Assembly (NCBI GenBank): GCA_010015805.1
Contig: ML978121.1
Location: 496,001-560,000, forward strand
Direction: 5' to 3'
Length of the DNA: 64,000 bases
From: Rhizodiscina lignyota
Lineage: Eukaryota; Ascomycota; Dothideomycetes; Aulographales; Rhizodiscinaceae
A program made the translations under genes and the position numbers. Each line of letters begins with the position of its first letter. The first letter of the stretch is position 1. Below the pieces are notes generated by a model. It was not told where the DNA came from. It was given only the letters and a program-made list of their open reading frames with translations, and did no database searches. Below are positions 23,996 through 35,547 of the stretch, piece after piece.

Positions 23996-26245
23996 TCAAC
24001 GGATCTCAAACGTCCGGTATTGGTGATATTTCCCCTTGGAGGCATTCTTGATGTCGAATGCTCCCCCCATCATCATGTTGTGAATGTAGCACTCCCCGAT
24101 GAATTGGTAGTGTCGCTTTCCAGTCTCCCCGTCTCCCAATTTCTTTCGCCGCAGCACCACTGGCACGCTACAACCTCCGAGGATGCAGATCAGATCGCCT
24201 TTTCGAGTTGCGACTGGCTTCGACGGCGCGAGGCCGAGGAGGTCATATCTTTTGGTCCTTGTAAGCTTGCGGCCCCAGATGACTGATTGCACGCGTTTGA
24301 TGTAGCTCTCCATGACAGAGCTGTTTACGCGCTCGATCACCTGCTCCGTAGCAAGGTCGCCGTGCTCAACCTTTTCCCGAAATGTTTGATGACAGGCAGT
24401 TTGGTAATAGACTTGAGGGTCGCGGCCCTGCTCATCCCTGTCTGCTACCATGGTGCGCCAAAATTCGTCTGCTGGAGCTTGCTTAAGGCTCTTCCACCCT
24501 CCAAAGGAGGTCCATTCGTCCGGAATAACACCAGCAACGGCGGCATCAAGTGTCTCCTTGACAGAGTCGAGGATGAATCCTTTGGCCGTCATGAATTGCC
24601 GATCCACGTCTCTGCTAAATGTCCACTCGCCAGGATAGCTTCCGGAAGCATTGTATATCTTCTTCCCCGGCATTCCAACTAATACGTCGGCGTGTTTCCG
24701 GTCCGAGTATCCATCCGAACGTACGCCGTATGCTGCTTGCTTGGAAGTGAGGATGAAACTTGGTAGATTTTTCTCTTCGTCCACAGGAGCCCACGGCCGG
24801 CATAACATGTCGAGCGACTTTGACTTCTTCGTTATAAAATCGAGGAAGTCAATGCAAGCCTCATAGAACGGTTTCTTGTAGTCGATGGGGAATTTCTCGA
24901 TGTGGAATTTCTGTGCCACACGGAGAGCTACCTCTCGGTCCTGTTTGGTCATTTTGTGGGCTTCTTGAGCCTCACCCGCCTGCATGGGGACGTCGTCGGG
25001 AAGATCTGCTTTGCTCTTTGAGAGTTCCAATTTGGCGCACGCTCCGGGTACATCGTTAGCCAGCGACAGGACTGCGTAGATGATATCGTGCGCCCTGGAA
25101 GCTTTAAAGGGCGTCATCCTGGATACGAGAGCCTCCAGGCTTGATCCCTTCTCGAGTTTCAAGCTACCATCTGCCTTGCGGGAGATGCGAACGAAATCTT
25201 TGACGGCGTTGACAAGCTTGCTGGCACTTAGGGAGGAGACCTCGCCGATATAATTCGGATGATTGCCGTACTTGTTCGCCTCTTTGAACTTCTGCCGAAC
25301 GCGAGGAGCCATCTGCTCGAATAATGCAACAGCATCTGCAAAATGGGGCCACGGTATCTCCGTTTCAATATCCCCACAATGAAGCGTAGCTTCTCGCGCC
25401 AACGCGATCTCTTGGACGACCCAACGTCTCGAAAACCACTCCCGAGTCATGAGATTGATGAAGGCGACCCATTGTTCACAGGTTGTTCCCATTTCCACGA
25501 CATGGTTGAAGTCCTTTAATAGTCTTATGACCTTGATCAAGGACATAGCCAGACAACCACTATCATCTTCTTTCTCCCTAGGTTCGCCCAACCATACACA
25601 GACCTTCGTCGCGTCGTTGTAAATCTTGGCCATTAGAGGAACTTGATGATTCCTCTCCATATGATCCTGCTGGTCAATACACACGGCGTCTACCCAGAAG
25701 TATCTTGGATCGTCCTGGTATCGGAGTTTCAATAATGCTGCCAGCAAGTTTGGAGTAACTCTGAGCGTATCGGAGCCCCCGTCTTTACGTCGTATGCGAA
25801 TCGTTGCACTACGCTTTCTGTCTCCCCAGACATACGAGAGAGCTTCGTAAGGTTGGTCGTTCGCGCGGACTACGAGGCTACAGTCGAGATCTGTGGGATC
25901 TGAGCCGGGATGGACGACGAGGAGTCTTATTGCACCAGGCGGTAATCGAGTGTATTGATATCGTTTCTTACTTTCTTTATCTTGGTGGTGGGACTTGGTC
26001 GGGGACGGTTCCGTGGCTGGTGTACTTGCTCCTGTACTGATCAACTTTTCGGGGATCGTATCGAGTCTGATGTTCGAGACTTTGCTCCGCTTGGAGGGCC
26101 TTTCTTCAGACGAACTGTCGTTTGACAGGACACCATGGCGAACCAATTCTTCTTGTTCTTTGACGCGTTTTCGCCTCCGTTCAATGGTGCTCGCAGCCAC
26201 AGGGCTAAAATGTCGGTCGGATCCAGATGGGGGAGGGCTGATCAT
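23996..26245 (-). CDS. Heterokaryon incompatibility (HET) domain protein
   Basis: A single exon of 749 aa. A basic, disordered N-terminus (about 1-95, with KKR/RRRKR clusters that could direct nuclear entry) precedes a HET domain from about residue 97 to 300. Hallmarks: RLLVVHPG, YEALSYVWGD (133-142), RYFWVDAVCIDQQD, QVPLMAKIYNDATKVCVWLGE and REWFSRRWVVQEIALA. The remaining 450 residues have no domain I recognise, as in many HET proteins. The family mediates non-self recognition and cell death at hyphal fusion, but most genomic HET genes are untested. The lack of introns is common in this family. Confidence 0.92.
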   Translation of the reverse strand: MISPPPSGSDRHFSPVAASTIERRRKRVKEQEELVRHGVLSNDSSSEERPSKRSKVSNIRLDTIPEKLISTGASTPATEPSPTKSHHQDKESKKRYQYTRLPPGAIRLLVVHPGSDPTDLDCSLVVRANDQPYEALSYVWGDRKRSATIRIRRKDGGSDTLRVTPNLLAALLKLRYQDDPRYFWVDAVCIDQQDHMERNHQVPLMAKIYNDATKVCVWLGEPREKEDDSGCLAMSLIKVIRLLKDFNHVVEMGTTCEQWVAFINLMTREWFSRRWVVQEIALAREATLHCGDIETEIPWPHFADAVALFEQMAPRVRQKFKEANKYGNHPNYIGEVSSLSASKLVNAVKDFVRISRKADGSLKLEKGSSLEALVSRMTPFKASRAHDIIYAVLSLANDVPGACAKLELSKSKADLPDDVPMQAGEAQEAHKMTKQDREVALRVAQKFHIEKFPIDYKKPFYEACIDFLDFITKKSKSLDMLCRPWAPVDEEKNLPSFILTSKQAAYGVRSDGYSDRKHADVLVGMPGKKIYNASGSYPGEWTFSRDVDRQFMTAKGFILDSVKETLDAAVAGVIPDEWTSFGGWKSLKQAPADEFWRTMVADRDEQGRDPQVYYQTACHQTFREKVEHGDLATEQVIERVNSSVMESYIKRVQSVIWGRKLTRTKRYDLLGLAPSKPVATRKGDLICILGGCSVPVVLRRKKLGDGETGKRHYQFIGECYIHNMMMGGAFDIKNASKGKYHQYRTFEIR

Positions 26246-28335
26246 ACTGAAAGAGATGAAGAGACAAAATAGAGGAATAATATGCGCTGCGAAGGAGAAG
26301 CAGGTACTGCCGCACGACAGCTGTCTTTAAGATAATCTGGACTGAATAGTTGGGTTTGGGTAGGAAAAGCTCATGGAAAATAAAGAATTTCGCCCATACA
26401 CAACGCTGCTAGCATATTTATGGAATCGATAAGAATGAGGCGACTATGCGATAGCCTGACACGGCAGCCTAAGGGGACATGAAAGAGGAGGCAACATAAA
26501 GATGATCAGTGGCGGATGAAATCGCATAGCGGGCGGAGCAAGTCCTGCGTACACCACCTATGAGCAGAGCCTCAATTCTTGAGCTGAACGACGCTTGCGC
26601 CCGTTGCCTTACCTATGGTCTCGTCCAATCTGTCGAATGGATGAGGGGTACCCTGCAACGGCCGAGACGTGGTGGAGGTGCATCATGCAATCTCAATGGA
26701 TATGTACGCCACATGGGGCGTCCTTCTTGTAACCAAACTTCGAGGCTACGCCGGACGGAATTAGGGACCTGATATGAGCGGCTTTGTCATTTCACCCGAA
26801 GATTGTCTCTTTCTGAATTGTTCAACGTTCCTTGGTGTCTAAATCGTGGCTGGCCACAAGGATGAGGCCGTCCCTACTTTCAAGAGTGTCCTTCAGCTGT
26901 GCATTATCCAGTTGAGCTTCACGACGCTCCTACAAGTGCTGTTCTCGTTACTTTGGATAATCGATACAGCTTGCTAAGGGAACGACATGGCTGTGCATCA
27001 TTCTCTCTGTGCCGGCCAATGCACAGCCGGAACAGCTCTCATTGAAAGAACGCGAATTCGTTTCGATTAGGACACGTGAACCAGAGTGGTAGACTCGTGA
27101 TGGGGTCGAAGTACAGGGCGTAAATGCGCAGGGGCATTGCGAGCTGCGTCAATCCGATGCAAACTGCCTTCTGAGCGGCAAAGGACGTCGACAGGATGCA
27201 GCAGGTCATTATTGTTGCACCCCTAAGGGCCTCATGTGCCTCGAATATTGATTTCGCTCTTCTCCTGCTGCTGGTAGCCTCGAGACACTTGTTCTGCGTA
27301 ACATTAGCAGTCGCAGCCTCGCATCGGGGTAACTGCATAAGACCTTGAACTCGCCCACCCTCTAGTTAGGCTGGATCCGCGATGGAATGGACGCGTTTTG
27401 ATCAGGCAAAGCCACCATCAATGGGGGCCAATGGCAGCCACACTCCTTCATGCGCCATTCATTGAGTGTGTGACCTTCTAGTCTTGGCAGCCTTGCTTGA
27501 CTGTCCATTTCCGTCAGCCTCACCACAGATTCAGTAGTAACTCCAAAGCAATGCTATAATCAGGATCGAACGAAGGTGTAGAGGCTGATGCCGCAGTTCA
27601 TGTCTTGCGTTCAGCTCAGATTGATGAGGATTCACTTCGTTTGATCTACGTCCGTAAGTTTCTTAAGAGCGATAAAGCCGTGCTGTTCTTATGTTCAGAG
27701 GGGATGTTTGGTATTCAAGTGACAGCAGCTGAGTACCATCTCCATCTTATCCCCATACATACCGGAGTATTTGATGGCACCGTGCTGCGGAAACACGTGC
27801 GGAAACGCGCTTTGGAGCTGGAGCTGCGAGTTCAGGAATGTCGCGCTCTTATTGCTTGTCTTGTCGTCGCTGGCTAGGTGAAACCGAATATCGACCGACT
27901 GCCGCGTTACACTTCCGAAATCTGCAAACGCCAACGTCTCCAGGGTCATCGTTTGCTATTTCTGGCAGTTGCCGACCATGCGAATCAAAGCGGCCGTCAA
28001 ACATGGCACAAGAGGAGAATCGGAGCGTTGGCGTGTATGGCGGTCTTTAAAGTCCGCTTGCAAGCGGTTAAACTCCGATATCTCGCATGACTCGCGTGGC
28101 CAGTGACGTTTTCGAACGGGAATGCTTGCAGGCGCACGTCGCGTAGCGCCGTCCGGGGAGCTCTGGCAGCTCGATTGCAATTAATTCTCAGAGCTCGCGA
28201 GCTTGTCAATTGACTGCCGCTGATTTTCTAAAGTACTATATAAGCGCGTTTCCCCGTCGAGAGTGCTCTCAAAGTTCAATTGACTTGCGAATTTCCTTAT
28301 CGGCAACCCGGCAAGCTCACAGACCAGACGCAAAG
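26246..28335. other. Divergent intergenic region, HET gene / aldo-keto reductase
   Basis: 2.1 kb between start codons on opposite strands. Short ORFs only, none recognisable. A TATA box for the reductase lies at 28237-28244. Confidence 0.5.
28237..28244 (+). promoter_or_regulatory. TATA box of the aldo/keto reductase gene
   Basis: TATATAAG stands 92 bp upstream of the start codon and is followed by a C/T- and CAA-containing leader. Position and sequence fit a fungal core promoter. Confidence 0.6.
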
Positions 28336-29713
28336 ATGTCGAACCTCAACATCGTCGAGAACCCACAGGTGGAATACAACAAGTAAGCTCCTTTTATATC
28401 CCTCAGAAACTGCGCCCTTTGGCAAGCAATTTATCGCCGGCAACTGTTTGCTGACATGTTCCTTAATCAGCCTGGGGAAGTCGGGTCTCAAAATCAGCAA
28501 GTTCATTGTGGGGTGTATGTCATACGGCACGCCCAAATGGCAAGGATGGGTCCTCGATGAGGAAAAGTCTCTCCCACTGTTGAAATATGCGTATGAGAAA
28601 GGAATCAACACTTGGGACACTGTAAGGATTTCAATTGAGCTTTCCTCCGTCTCATCTCTTCCAAGCACCTGGAGTTGGACTTCTAGTGGGAATTGAGTTT
28701 CCCTTGGAATTGAACCTTCAGTGGAATCAAACCGCTCTCCACTCACGACCTCTCATCAAAAGTTGAAACTAACTGATCCCCCTCCCCCTCCAGGCCGACG
28801 CCTACTCCCAAGGCCAATCCGAGATCATCGTGGGCAAAGCGCTCCGCCAATTCAACATCCCGCGCGAGTCGCTCGTCATCCTATCGAAGTGCTACTTCGG
28901 CGTGTCGCCGACGGGCGACCCGAGCATGTCGTTCGCGGTGGGCACGCAGAACTCGGGCTACATGCTGAACCGGGTGGGGCTGTCGCGCAAGCACATCATC
29001 GACGCCGTCGACCGCAGCGTGGAGCGGCTGGGCACGTACATCGACGTGCTGCAGATCCACCGGCTGGACCGCGACACGCCGAAGGAGGAGATCATGCGCG
29101 CGCTCAACGACGTGGTGGAGAGCGGCAAGGTGCGCTACCTCGGCGCCAGCTCCATGGCCGCGTGGGAGTTCCAGGAGCTGCAGTGGATCGCCAAGACGAA
29201 CGGGTGGCATCAGTTCGTGTCGATGCAGAACTATCACAACCTGCTGTACCGTGAGGAGGAGCGGGAGATGATTCCCTATTGCAAGGTCCGTATCCAGCTA
29301 AACGCAACCCTTTGAAACGGGGGCATGTCCACTAACTTCTCCCGCAGGCCACAGGCGTCGGCGTCATCCCCTGGTCCCCCGTCTCCCGAGGCGTCCTCTG
29401 CCGCCCATGGGACTCCCGCTCGTCGCTGCGCGAAGAGTCGGACGGCTTCCTGAAGAACAACATCCGGACTTCGGAGAACGAGGTGGACAAGGAGATCGTG
29501 GACCGGGTGGAGGAGATCGCGAAGAAGCGGGGTGTAAGCATGACGTGCGTCGCCATGGCGTGGAGTCTGAAGCAGGGCTACAACCCGATCATTGGCCTGA
29601 GCAGCGAGAAGAGGATCGACGAGGCGCTGGAGAGCGCCAAGTATGAGTTGAGCGACGAGGACGCGAAGTATCTGGAGGAGCCGTACCGGCCGAAGACGGT
29701 TAAGGGACATTAA
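28336..29713 (+). CDS. Aldo/keto reductase
   Basis: NADPH-dependent carbonyl reductase of the (beta/alpha)8-barrel AKR superfamily. Exons are 28336-28382, 28471-28621, 28794-29285 and 29348-29713, giving 351 aa. The catalytic tetrad is visible: Asp65 and Tyr70 in WDTADAY, Lys98 in ILSKCYFG, His155 in LQIHRLD. The C-terminal cofactor region has IPWSPVSRGVLCRP and IIGLSSEKRIDEAL. The form is that of fungal AKRs related to yeast aryl-alcohol dehydrogenases and versiconal acetate reductase; the substrate is not determinable. Exons 3 and 4 are noticeably GC-rich. The third intron has an unusual GTCCGT donor, forced by frame and family match. Confidence 0.92.
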
Positions 29714-30805
29714 GCGTGGCTGTTGACCAGTCCGAGGGATACCAGTGGCAGAAAAGCGGTTGCGCTCGTGAGAGAGACGAATCAAGGCGCAAGTAGATAT
29801 ACCAAGGCACCGAGGAATTGAAGAAAAGTTTGTATTCAGGGCTTAGAAAATCCCGTTGATAACTACACATTTGGGCTCGCCATCGCAAGACGTACTAAGC
29901 TCTTGACGGCTCCCCGGAGAAGAGAAGCATCAAAATCGTTCCAGGTCTTGGGCGAGGTAGAGAAAATAAGCCCCTTCCTGCCTTTGAGTCGTATCGTCCC
30001 ATGAAACTTCAAAAAAATACCACTGTAGACAATCGCTTTTCATCAGCATCGTCCATCGTCACGCGGCTCCACTGACACCTCAACTCCGCAATCATTCATT
30101 CCGCCATTGAGCCGTATCAACATACAACATTGCAGGGGCCATGATGCCGTCATCTACAGGAAGGTGAATTCCTGTATGTTTAGAGAGAGAGGGGGAGGGA
30201 GAGAGAGAGGGAGAAAAAGAAAAGCATCAAGACCATCATCACCGCTATGCCAAAAAATAGTTCAAATCAACATCAGCCGTAAGTCCGTACCTCAATTGTA
30301 AAACAAAGACAAAGGGAATTCGTCAATGTATCGATCGGTCATTGCAGGGCATGAACGCCATCGCACATCGTTGAAGGTCAAAGTGAGAAATCGGCAAAGT
30401 AGATGAGAAGACGCAGATAAACAAAGTGGTATCATCGTGTACCAGCCTTCACCGCAGGCTTCCAGAAGTGAAAGGGTCCACAAAGAGGAAATAAAAGTTC
30501 CACAGAAACACAATGTTCGAAGGAGAAAAGAGTGTGGGTGTATCCGTGAAGCTTTCGATGTGCAGCTGAAACTTTTTGAAAACCGCCTAGTTGCTTTTTC
30601 GTATACGAACGCCCGAAAAAGGAGATCTAGCAACACCTGTGCTCTACGCAGCGGCGACGCGGAAGGATCTTGTAGTTGCGAAACGGAGATAAGGGTCAAC
30701 AGCAGAGCGGTATCGTGCGCGTTTGTCAACTCTCGCCGTCACAGTGGCAGGCAATGGCTTTGGAGTTGAATCTGCTGCTGAATTCGAGCCTCGAGCCGTA
30801 GGTAG
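29714..30805. other. Convergent intergenic region
   Basis: 1.1 kb between two stop codons. No gene recognised. It includes a 43-bp pure purine tract at 30182-30224. Confidence 0.5.
30182..30224. repeat. GA-rich purine tract
   Basis: 43 consecutive purines, mostly GA dinucleotides with short G and A runs, in the convergent intergenic region. A simple-sequence tract likely to vary in length between strains. Confidence 0.85.
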
Positions 30806-33326
30806 TCAACTCGCGCCGGCGCGGATCACGAGTTTACTGAGGAATTTGTTGCTCAGGCTGTCAAAGTCGTTGCGGTCGAACTTGGCCTCGGGGCGCTGCT
30901 TAAGGTATTGTTCTGTTGGGAGTCACAGTCAGAGGCAGTGTCCGTCTTGCGCACGGCAAAACAAAAATTGATTAGGAAAAAGAAGAGAATAACTCACCAT
31001 ATTTCGAAACATGTTGGCGAACCTCGGTCATGGCATCGCACACTGCAGGGTTGTGGTTCAGCATCTGTGCGTGCTTGCGGGTGTCCCATTCGGTGAAGCT
31101 GGGCAGCTTGGTGGAGATGGCCTGGAAGAGACCGACGATGACGCCAACAGGCGTGCTCTCCATGTCATTGCAGAACTTCTCGACCTTGGCCTCGTCTGGC
31201 ACGCGGTAGCGGCAGTCGAATTGCATGAGCTCCCAAACGGCAAGCAGCAAGCTTGCGAGCATGAAGATGGTAGGCCAGTGCCTGAGCTTCTCGCCAGAGT
31301 AGACGGAGGAGTAGAGCTGGGACAACTCCTCGAGGATGTCCTTCATGAGCTCACGCCACATCTCGGCAAGAGCCTTCTTGATCTCAAAGTTGATCATGAC
31401 TGGTGCGCACGTGGCGCCATACCAGCGAGAGTTGGGGTCATTGATGCGGCCAACTTGCATCTCGTCCTCAGTGAGGCCCTTGACAGTGGTAATGTGAAGA
31501 GTAAGCGTATACGCGAGGACGAGCTTAAGAGCTTTGCGGATGACGGGTGCATTAGTCTTGAGCCAGTAGCGGTACGCCGTCTTGAGCATCTCGGTGAGGA
31601 ACGGTGTGCCCTCAAAGTACTCGTCAACGTACTTCTCAAAGCCGTAGTCGATGTAGTTGTCGAGGTATTCGGAGAGGACAAGATTCGAGACGCCACCCAT
31701 GCCAGCAGATAGCTTGTTGGTGGAGACCTCGAAGGCGATAGGCTTGGGGTGCAGAGTCTCGATCCAGTCAACACCGAAGCACTTCTCATCGCGAACGTAG
31801 ACCTCGCGAGCCATGAGCGGGAATTCGAAGCCATATCCATGGCTAATCATCAGCCTCCTCTCGATCTGGCTGAAGCCCTTGATGTTGGCAATGCTGAAGC
31901 CCAAAGTCACGTGACGCTCGTAATCAGCAGTCCAGTCCTTGACGAAATATCCAATGTCCTTGATGTCAATACGGGTGCAAGGAACTTGCCAGAGGCGGTG
32001 ATGAGAAGGCTGGCAGCCACCACATGGATCGCCCTTATCGCAGGTCTTCTTGAGATACTTGCACCTCAAGCACGCACCGACCTTGCGGATCTCGTGGGCC
32101 TGCTGGCGCTGCTCTGGGCGGAGAGGGCCCTTCCGACGGCCAACGCGGCGCTCTGTGGGAGATTTATCGCCTTTGGCACCAGTGGCGTTCTTCTTCTTGC
32201 CAATGACCTTAGCAGAGACGCCAGTGGGGCTCTTGCGGCGTTTGGAGGAGGGAGAAGCGGCACCAGAGGAAGCTGGGGACGTGGATTGCGAAGTAGCGAC
32301 GACAACACCCTGTGATTGTGAGAAGGAAGTGTTGACCTGCGGATGCATTGCCATGTTGTGATATTCGTTGTTGCCATGCGTGCCATGTGTAACGTTCTGC
32401 TGTTTCGATTCACCGCTCGACTCGGGCTCTGGCGAGGTCATGGGGAAAATCTCATCGTACGAGCCGTATGAGTGTGCGGAGAGTGGGACTTCGGACTGAT
32501 CTGAGGATGACGAATCGGTGCGGATGTGAAGGGCTTGCGGAGATACGACGCCGGAGATGTTGTTCTGTGGGAGCTCGGTAAACTCAAAAGAACCGTGAGA
32601 CGAGGAGAGGTTGACAACCGTCCAACCGTTGTCGCTACGGCCGGGAGACGAGTACTCAGCCCACTGCTCACCGGGCGACTGGCTGGCGATGCTCGATGGA
32701 GCGATGCTTGTGGTAGCGGCTTCGGCGGAGGAGATTGGGAAGCCGTTGAATTGCTGCTCGAAGCTGTCCATGGCAAATGCCATGTTGTTCATCGCTGGCT
32801 GCTCCATGGCACTCGTCATGGGCTGGTAGTAGGTATTCGAGTCGAAGGCGAGGCTATTATTGAGTTGGGCTTGAGTCGTTGCGGTCATGAAGTCGTTGAT
32901 CGGCGAGGTCTGAAGCGGCGCCCCGAACGACCCGCCATACGAAGTCTGCATGTTGTTGTTCTGGAGAAAAGACTGCTGAGCGGTGGCCTGCATCTGGAAC
33001 TGCTGCCACTCGGCGTTGCTCGTGGCCATGTTCATTGCTTGCGCGTAGCCGAAGCCAATGTTCTGGAGGGCCGGAGCAGCAGAGGTCGCGATGGTGAGCG
33101 ATCGCTGAGCAGCAGCGGTGGTTGCATTCTCGTTCGAGCGCCTCGAGTCGCCGGGCATGTTGAGGTTGCTGGCGCCGGCGTGCTGATGGTGCTGGTTCGA
33201 CATGTCGAGCAGCGGCCAGGTGCTTGCTTGGAGGAAGGAGTAGCGGTGCTGCTGGTTGTCGTAGACCTGAGGCTCAAAGGCAGCAGAGAGCGGATCTGCT
33301 CCTTGAGATGGATCGAGAGGATCCAT
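30806..33326 (-). CDS. Zn2Cys6-type transcription factor
   Basis: Exons 33326-30998 and 30912-30806 give 811 aa. The first 300 residues are rich in Gln, Asn and Ser, as in activation domains. A basic Ser/Lys stretch leads into a zinc cluster, CLRCKYLKKTC then CGGC and a last Cys; cysteines fall near residues 419, 422, 429, 435, 438 and 450 (spacing 2-6-5-2-11). The last spacing is longer than the usual 6-9. The C-terminal half is well-formed and helical, containing a conserved-looking GYGFEFPLMAREVY segment, but it is not the common fungal-specific TF domain that I know. The start is the first ATG (MDPLDPSQG); a GTG lies 11 codons upstream. The short last exon is supported by phase and a clean acceptor. 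Target genes unknown. Confidence 0.85.
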
Positions 33327-35547
33327 TCTCGGTATATTCTGATCTTTTAGTGTAGACACTCAGACCAGCTGACAAAGTTGAGGTTAAGGCAGTGCAGTTG
33401 CAGCGCGACGGAGGTTGAGGCGAGGTCGAGAGCAGTATCACACCGCACCTTTGCCGAGTGCGATGGATGGAGGAGAAAAGCGAAGATCGGTGATGCGCTC
33501 GGGGCTGGCTGCTGCGGAGGCGAGAGGCAAGCAGGTTGATGGGAGATGCAGTAGCAGCAAGCAAGCAAGCACGCCGGGCCCCGTGTGAGAGCGCAGAGAG
33601 GAGTTGGGCGATGGTGAGGGCGAGGCAGGGCCCAGTGAGCGTTGCAGTTGAGGGCAAAGAGTCGGTGAGCGGTGAGCGAGTAAAGGTCACGATTCGCTTC
33701 CCGCTTATGCGCACGCTATCACGCAACGACCCGATGCAACGAGAGCGCGCCCGCCACCCAGCGCTGCTTGGGGATTATTAAAGAGGCGACAATGGCAGCC
33801 GAATTGCAGCGACGTCCGCCTGCGCTGCCGCTGCCACTCAATGCTGCTTTGCACGTCTCCACGAACTGCTCGACGCTGGCAGAGGCGTGCGGGCGTGGAG
33901 GGGCTGGCTCTGCGCCCGGTCCCCGCCAACAGCCAGCGCAAGTAGCGGTGGGCGATCGCGCCGAGTGAAGCGCCAGCAGAGGATCCCTTGGCCAAGGCAA
34001 GACGCCAGCGCCAATGAGACGCGCCCCCGGCGATCAGAGCGTGAGGTCCCTCAGATCTTTCGACCCTCACCGTGCGCCGGCGTGCTGCAGAGCATCCGCT
34101 GGCAGGAGATGCCCATTGCGGTGCGCCTCTCGGACGCGCCCGCGACGTTGAGCCCGCTTGGGAAGTGCTATTCCGATCCCTATATGCAACGCCCGCCTCG
34201 CAATCCGTTATACAGAGGCTGGCGCTGCGAAGTAGAGGCCAGCGACGTGTCGAGCGTCTGGATAGCCGCGCAGCCCATCACAGCACGCCCTGCCCTCTCC
34301 GCATGACATGAGCTGCCATCTGCTCGGTCGCGATGAGGTCGAGATCCGGCACGCGTGTAAGTCGTCAATTCACGATGGGACCCTTGCAAACGAGCGTCGA
34401 GGGCCGGCTCCACGGCTCCCGTCGTTATCTCTCCCAGACAGACCGCTTGAGGGCACACGAAATGCTCGTGTCAGTCTTCATGAGGCAATTGGGGAGTGGG
34501 CGCCAAGCGCAAGCCCGTCAGATTCCTCTCCAGTCCTCTGACCGCAACGTCGCACAGTGCATGGAGCGAGTGTGTGACCTCGATCCATGTACCTTGCCCG
34601 CTCTATATTGGACGCTGCCCGCTAATCATTGTTCGTGCCGCGACCCACGCAACGCTCGGAAACGGCGGCCTCGTCATCTGATTGCACCTGAAATTTGCAC
34701 CCCTGCGCGCTGCTGGACGCTTGACGCGCATCTTGCACGGGCGACACGTTCCTGGCCTCGCTCTCGCAGCGCCTCTTCCTCACTCCGCGCATTTGCCGAG
34801 TATTGGCCCGCTCACTATACACTTGAAAAGGCAGCGCCGTCCACCCGCTGGAGCTGGATTGATTGCTCCTTGCATGGAGGATGCTAATGCAATTCTGCAA
34901 CACCGCGCCTGGGCCTGGCGGCCGTCCCACTTCTATTTTCGCGCGGGGTTCCGTGCCACCCGTGCTCGTGGCCGAGACAAGCCGTACGTACTAGTCACGT
35001 GCGAGCGTGTCCACTATGCTTTGCAACGGAAGACGGCAAGGAGACTTGAATAAGATATGTACATATGCACTGTGCTTCTAAATGACATCTGGCTTCCATG
35101 ACAAAGAAAACAGGTGCTCGGTAGCAAAGGGCAGCAAGGAACTCCTGGGAAATGCTCGACTGGAAAACATGCAACACCGATTATGCCGGGGAATAAGGCC
35201 GCTTCGTCAACATGCTGGTGAAAAGGATTCGAAGACAGAAATTAGAAAAACAGCCTGGGAAATGCTGTCCCGTAAACGTGTCGTGACCGCCATGTAACAG
35301 AGCTATAGCCTCGCCTTCGCATAGGACATGAGCCAATTAGCCAATGCAAGCAATATTGACAGACGGAAAGGAAATCCTCCTTAACGTGACACTGGTCGTT
35401 GAAATTGATGCCGAGCCGTAATTCGTCACCGCTTAGTATGGGGTATCTAGGTATGCAGCCGTTTCGAGTCTTCACCGCACCGAATGTGAGCATTGCTCCC
35501 GCGCGCGTAGCATCCGCGCTAAACAAATAGCTGAACGCAGGCGAAGG
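33327..35547. other. Intergenic region upstream of the Zn2Cys6 gene
   Basis: 2.2 kb. The part next to the start codon (33327-33650) reads C/T-rich on the minus strand, as expected for a fungal 5' UTR. GC-rich short ORFs further out have no recognisable product. Nothing else seen. Confidence 0.5.

Noticed and set aside
30182-30224. Purine tract as a mobile-element tail
   Set aside because: No coding remnant, target-site duplication or terminal structure; a simple microsatellite explains it.
32526-33350. 274-codon plus-strand frame opposite the Zn2Cys6 gene
   Set aside because: An antisense shadow of a Gln/Ser-rich coding region, with no homology of its own.
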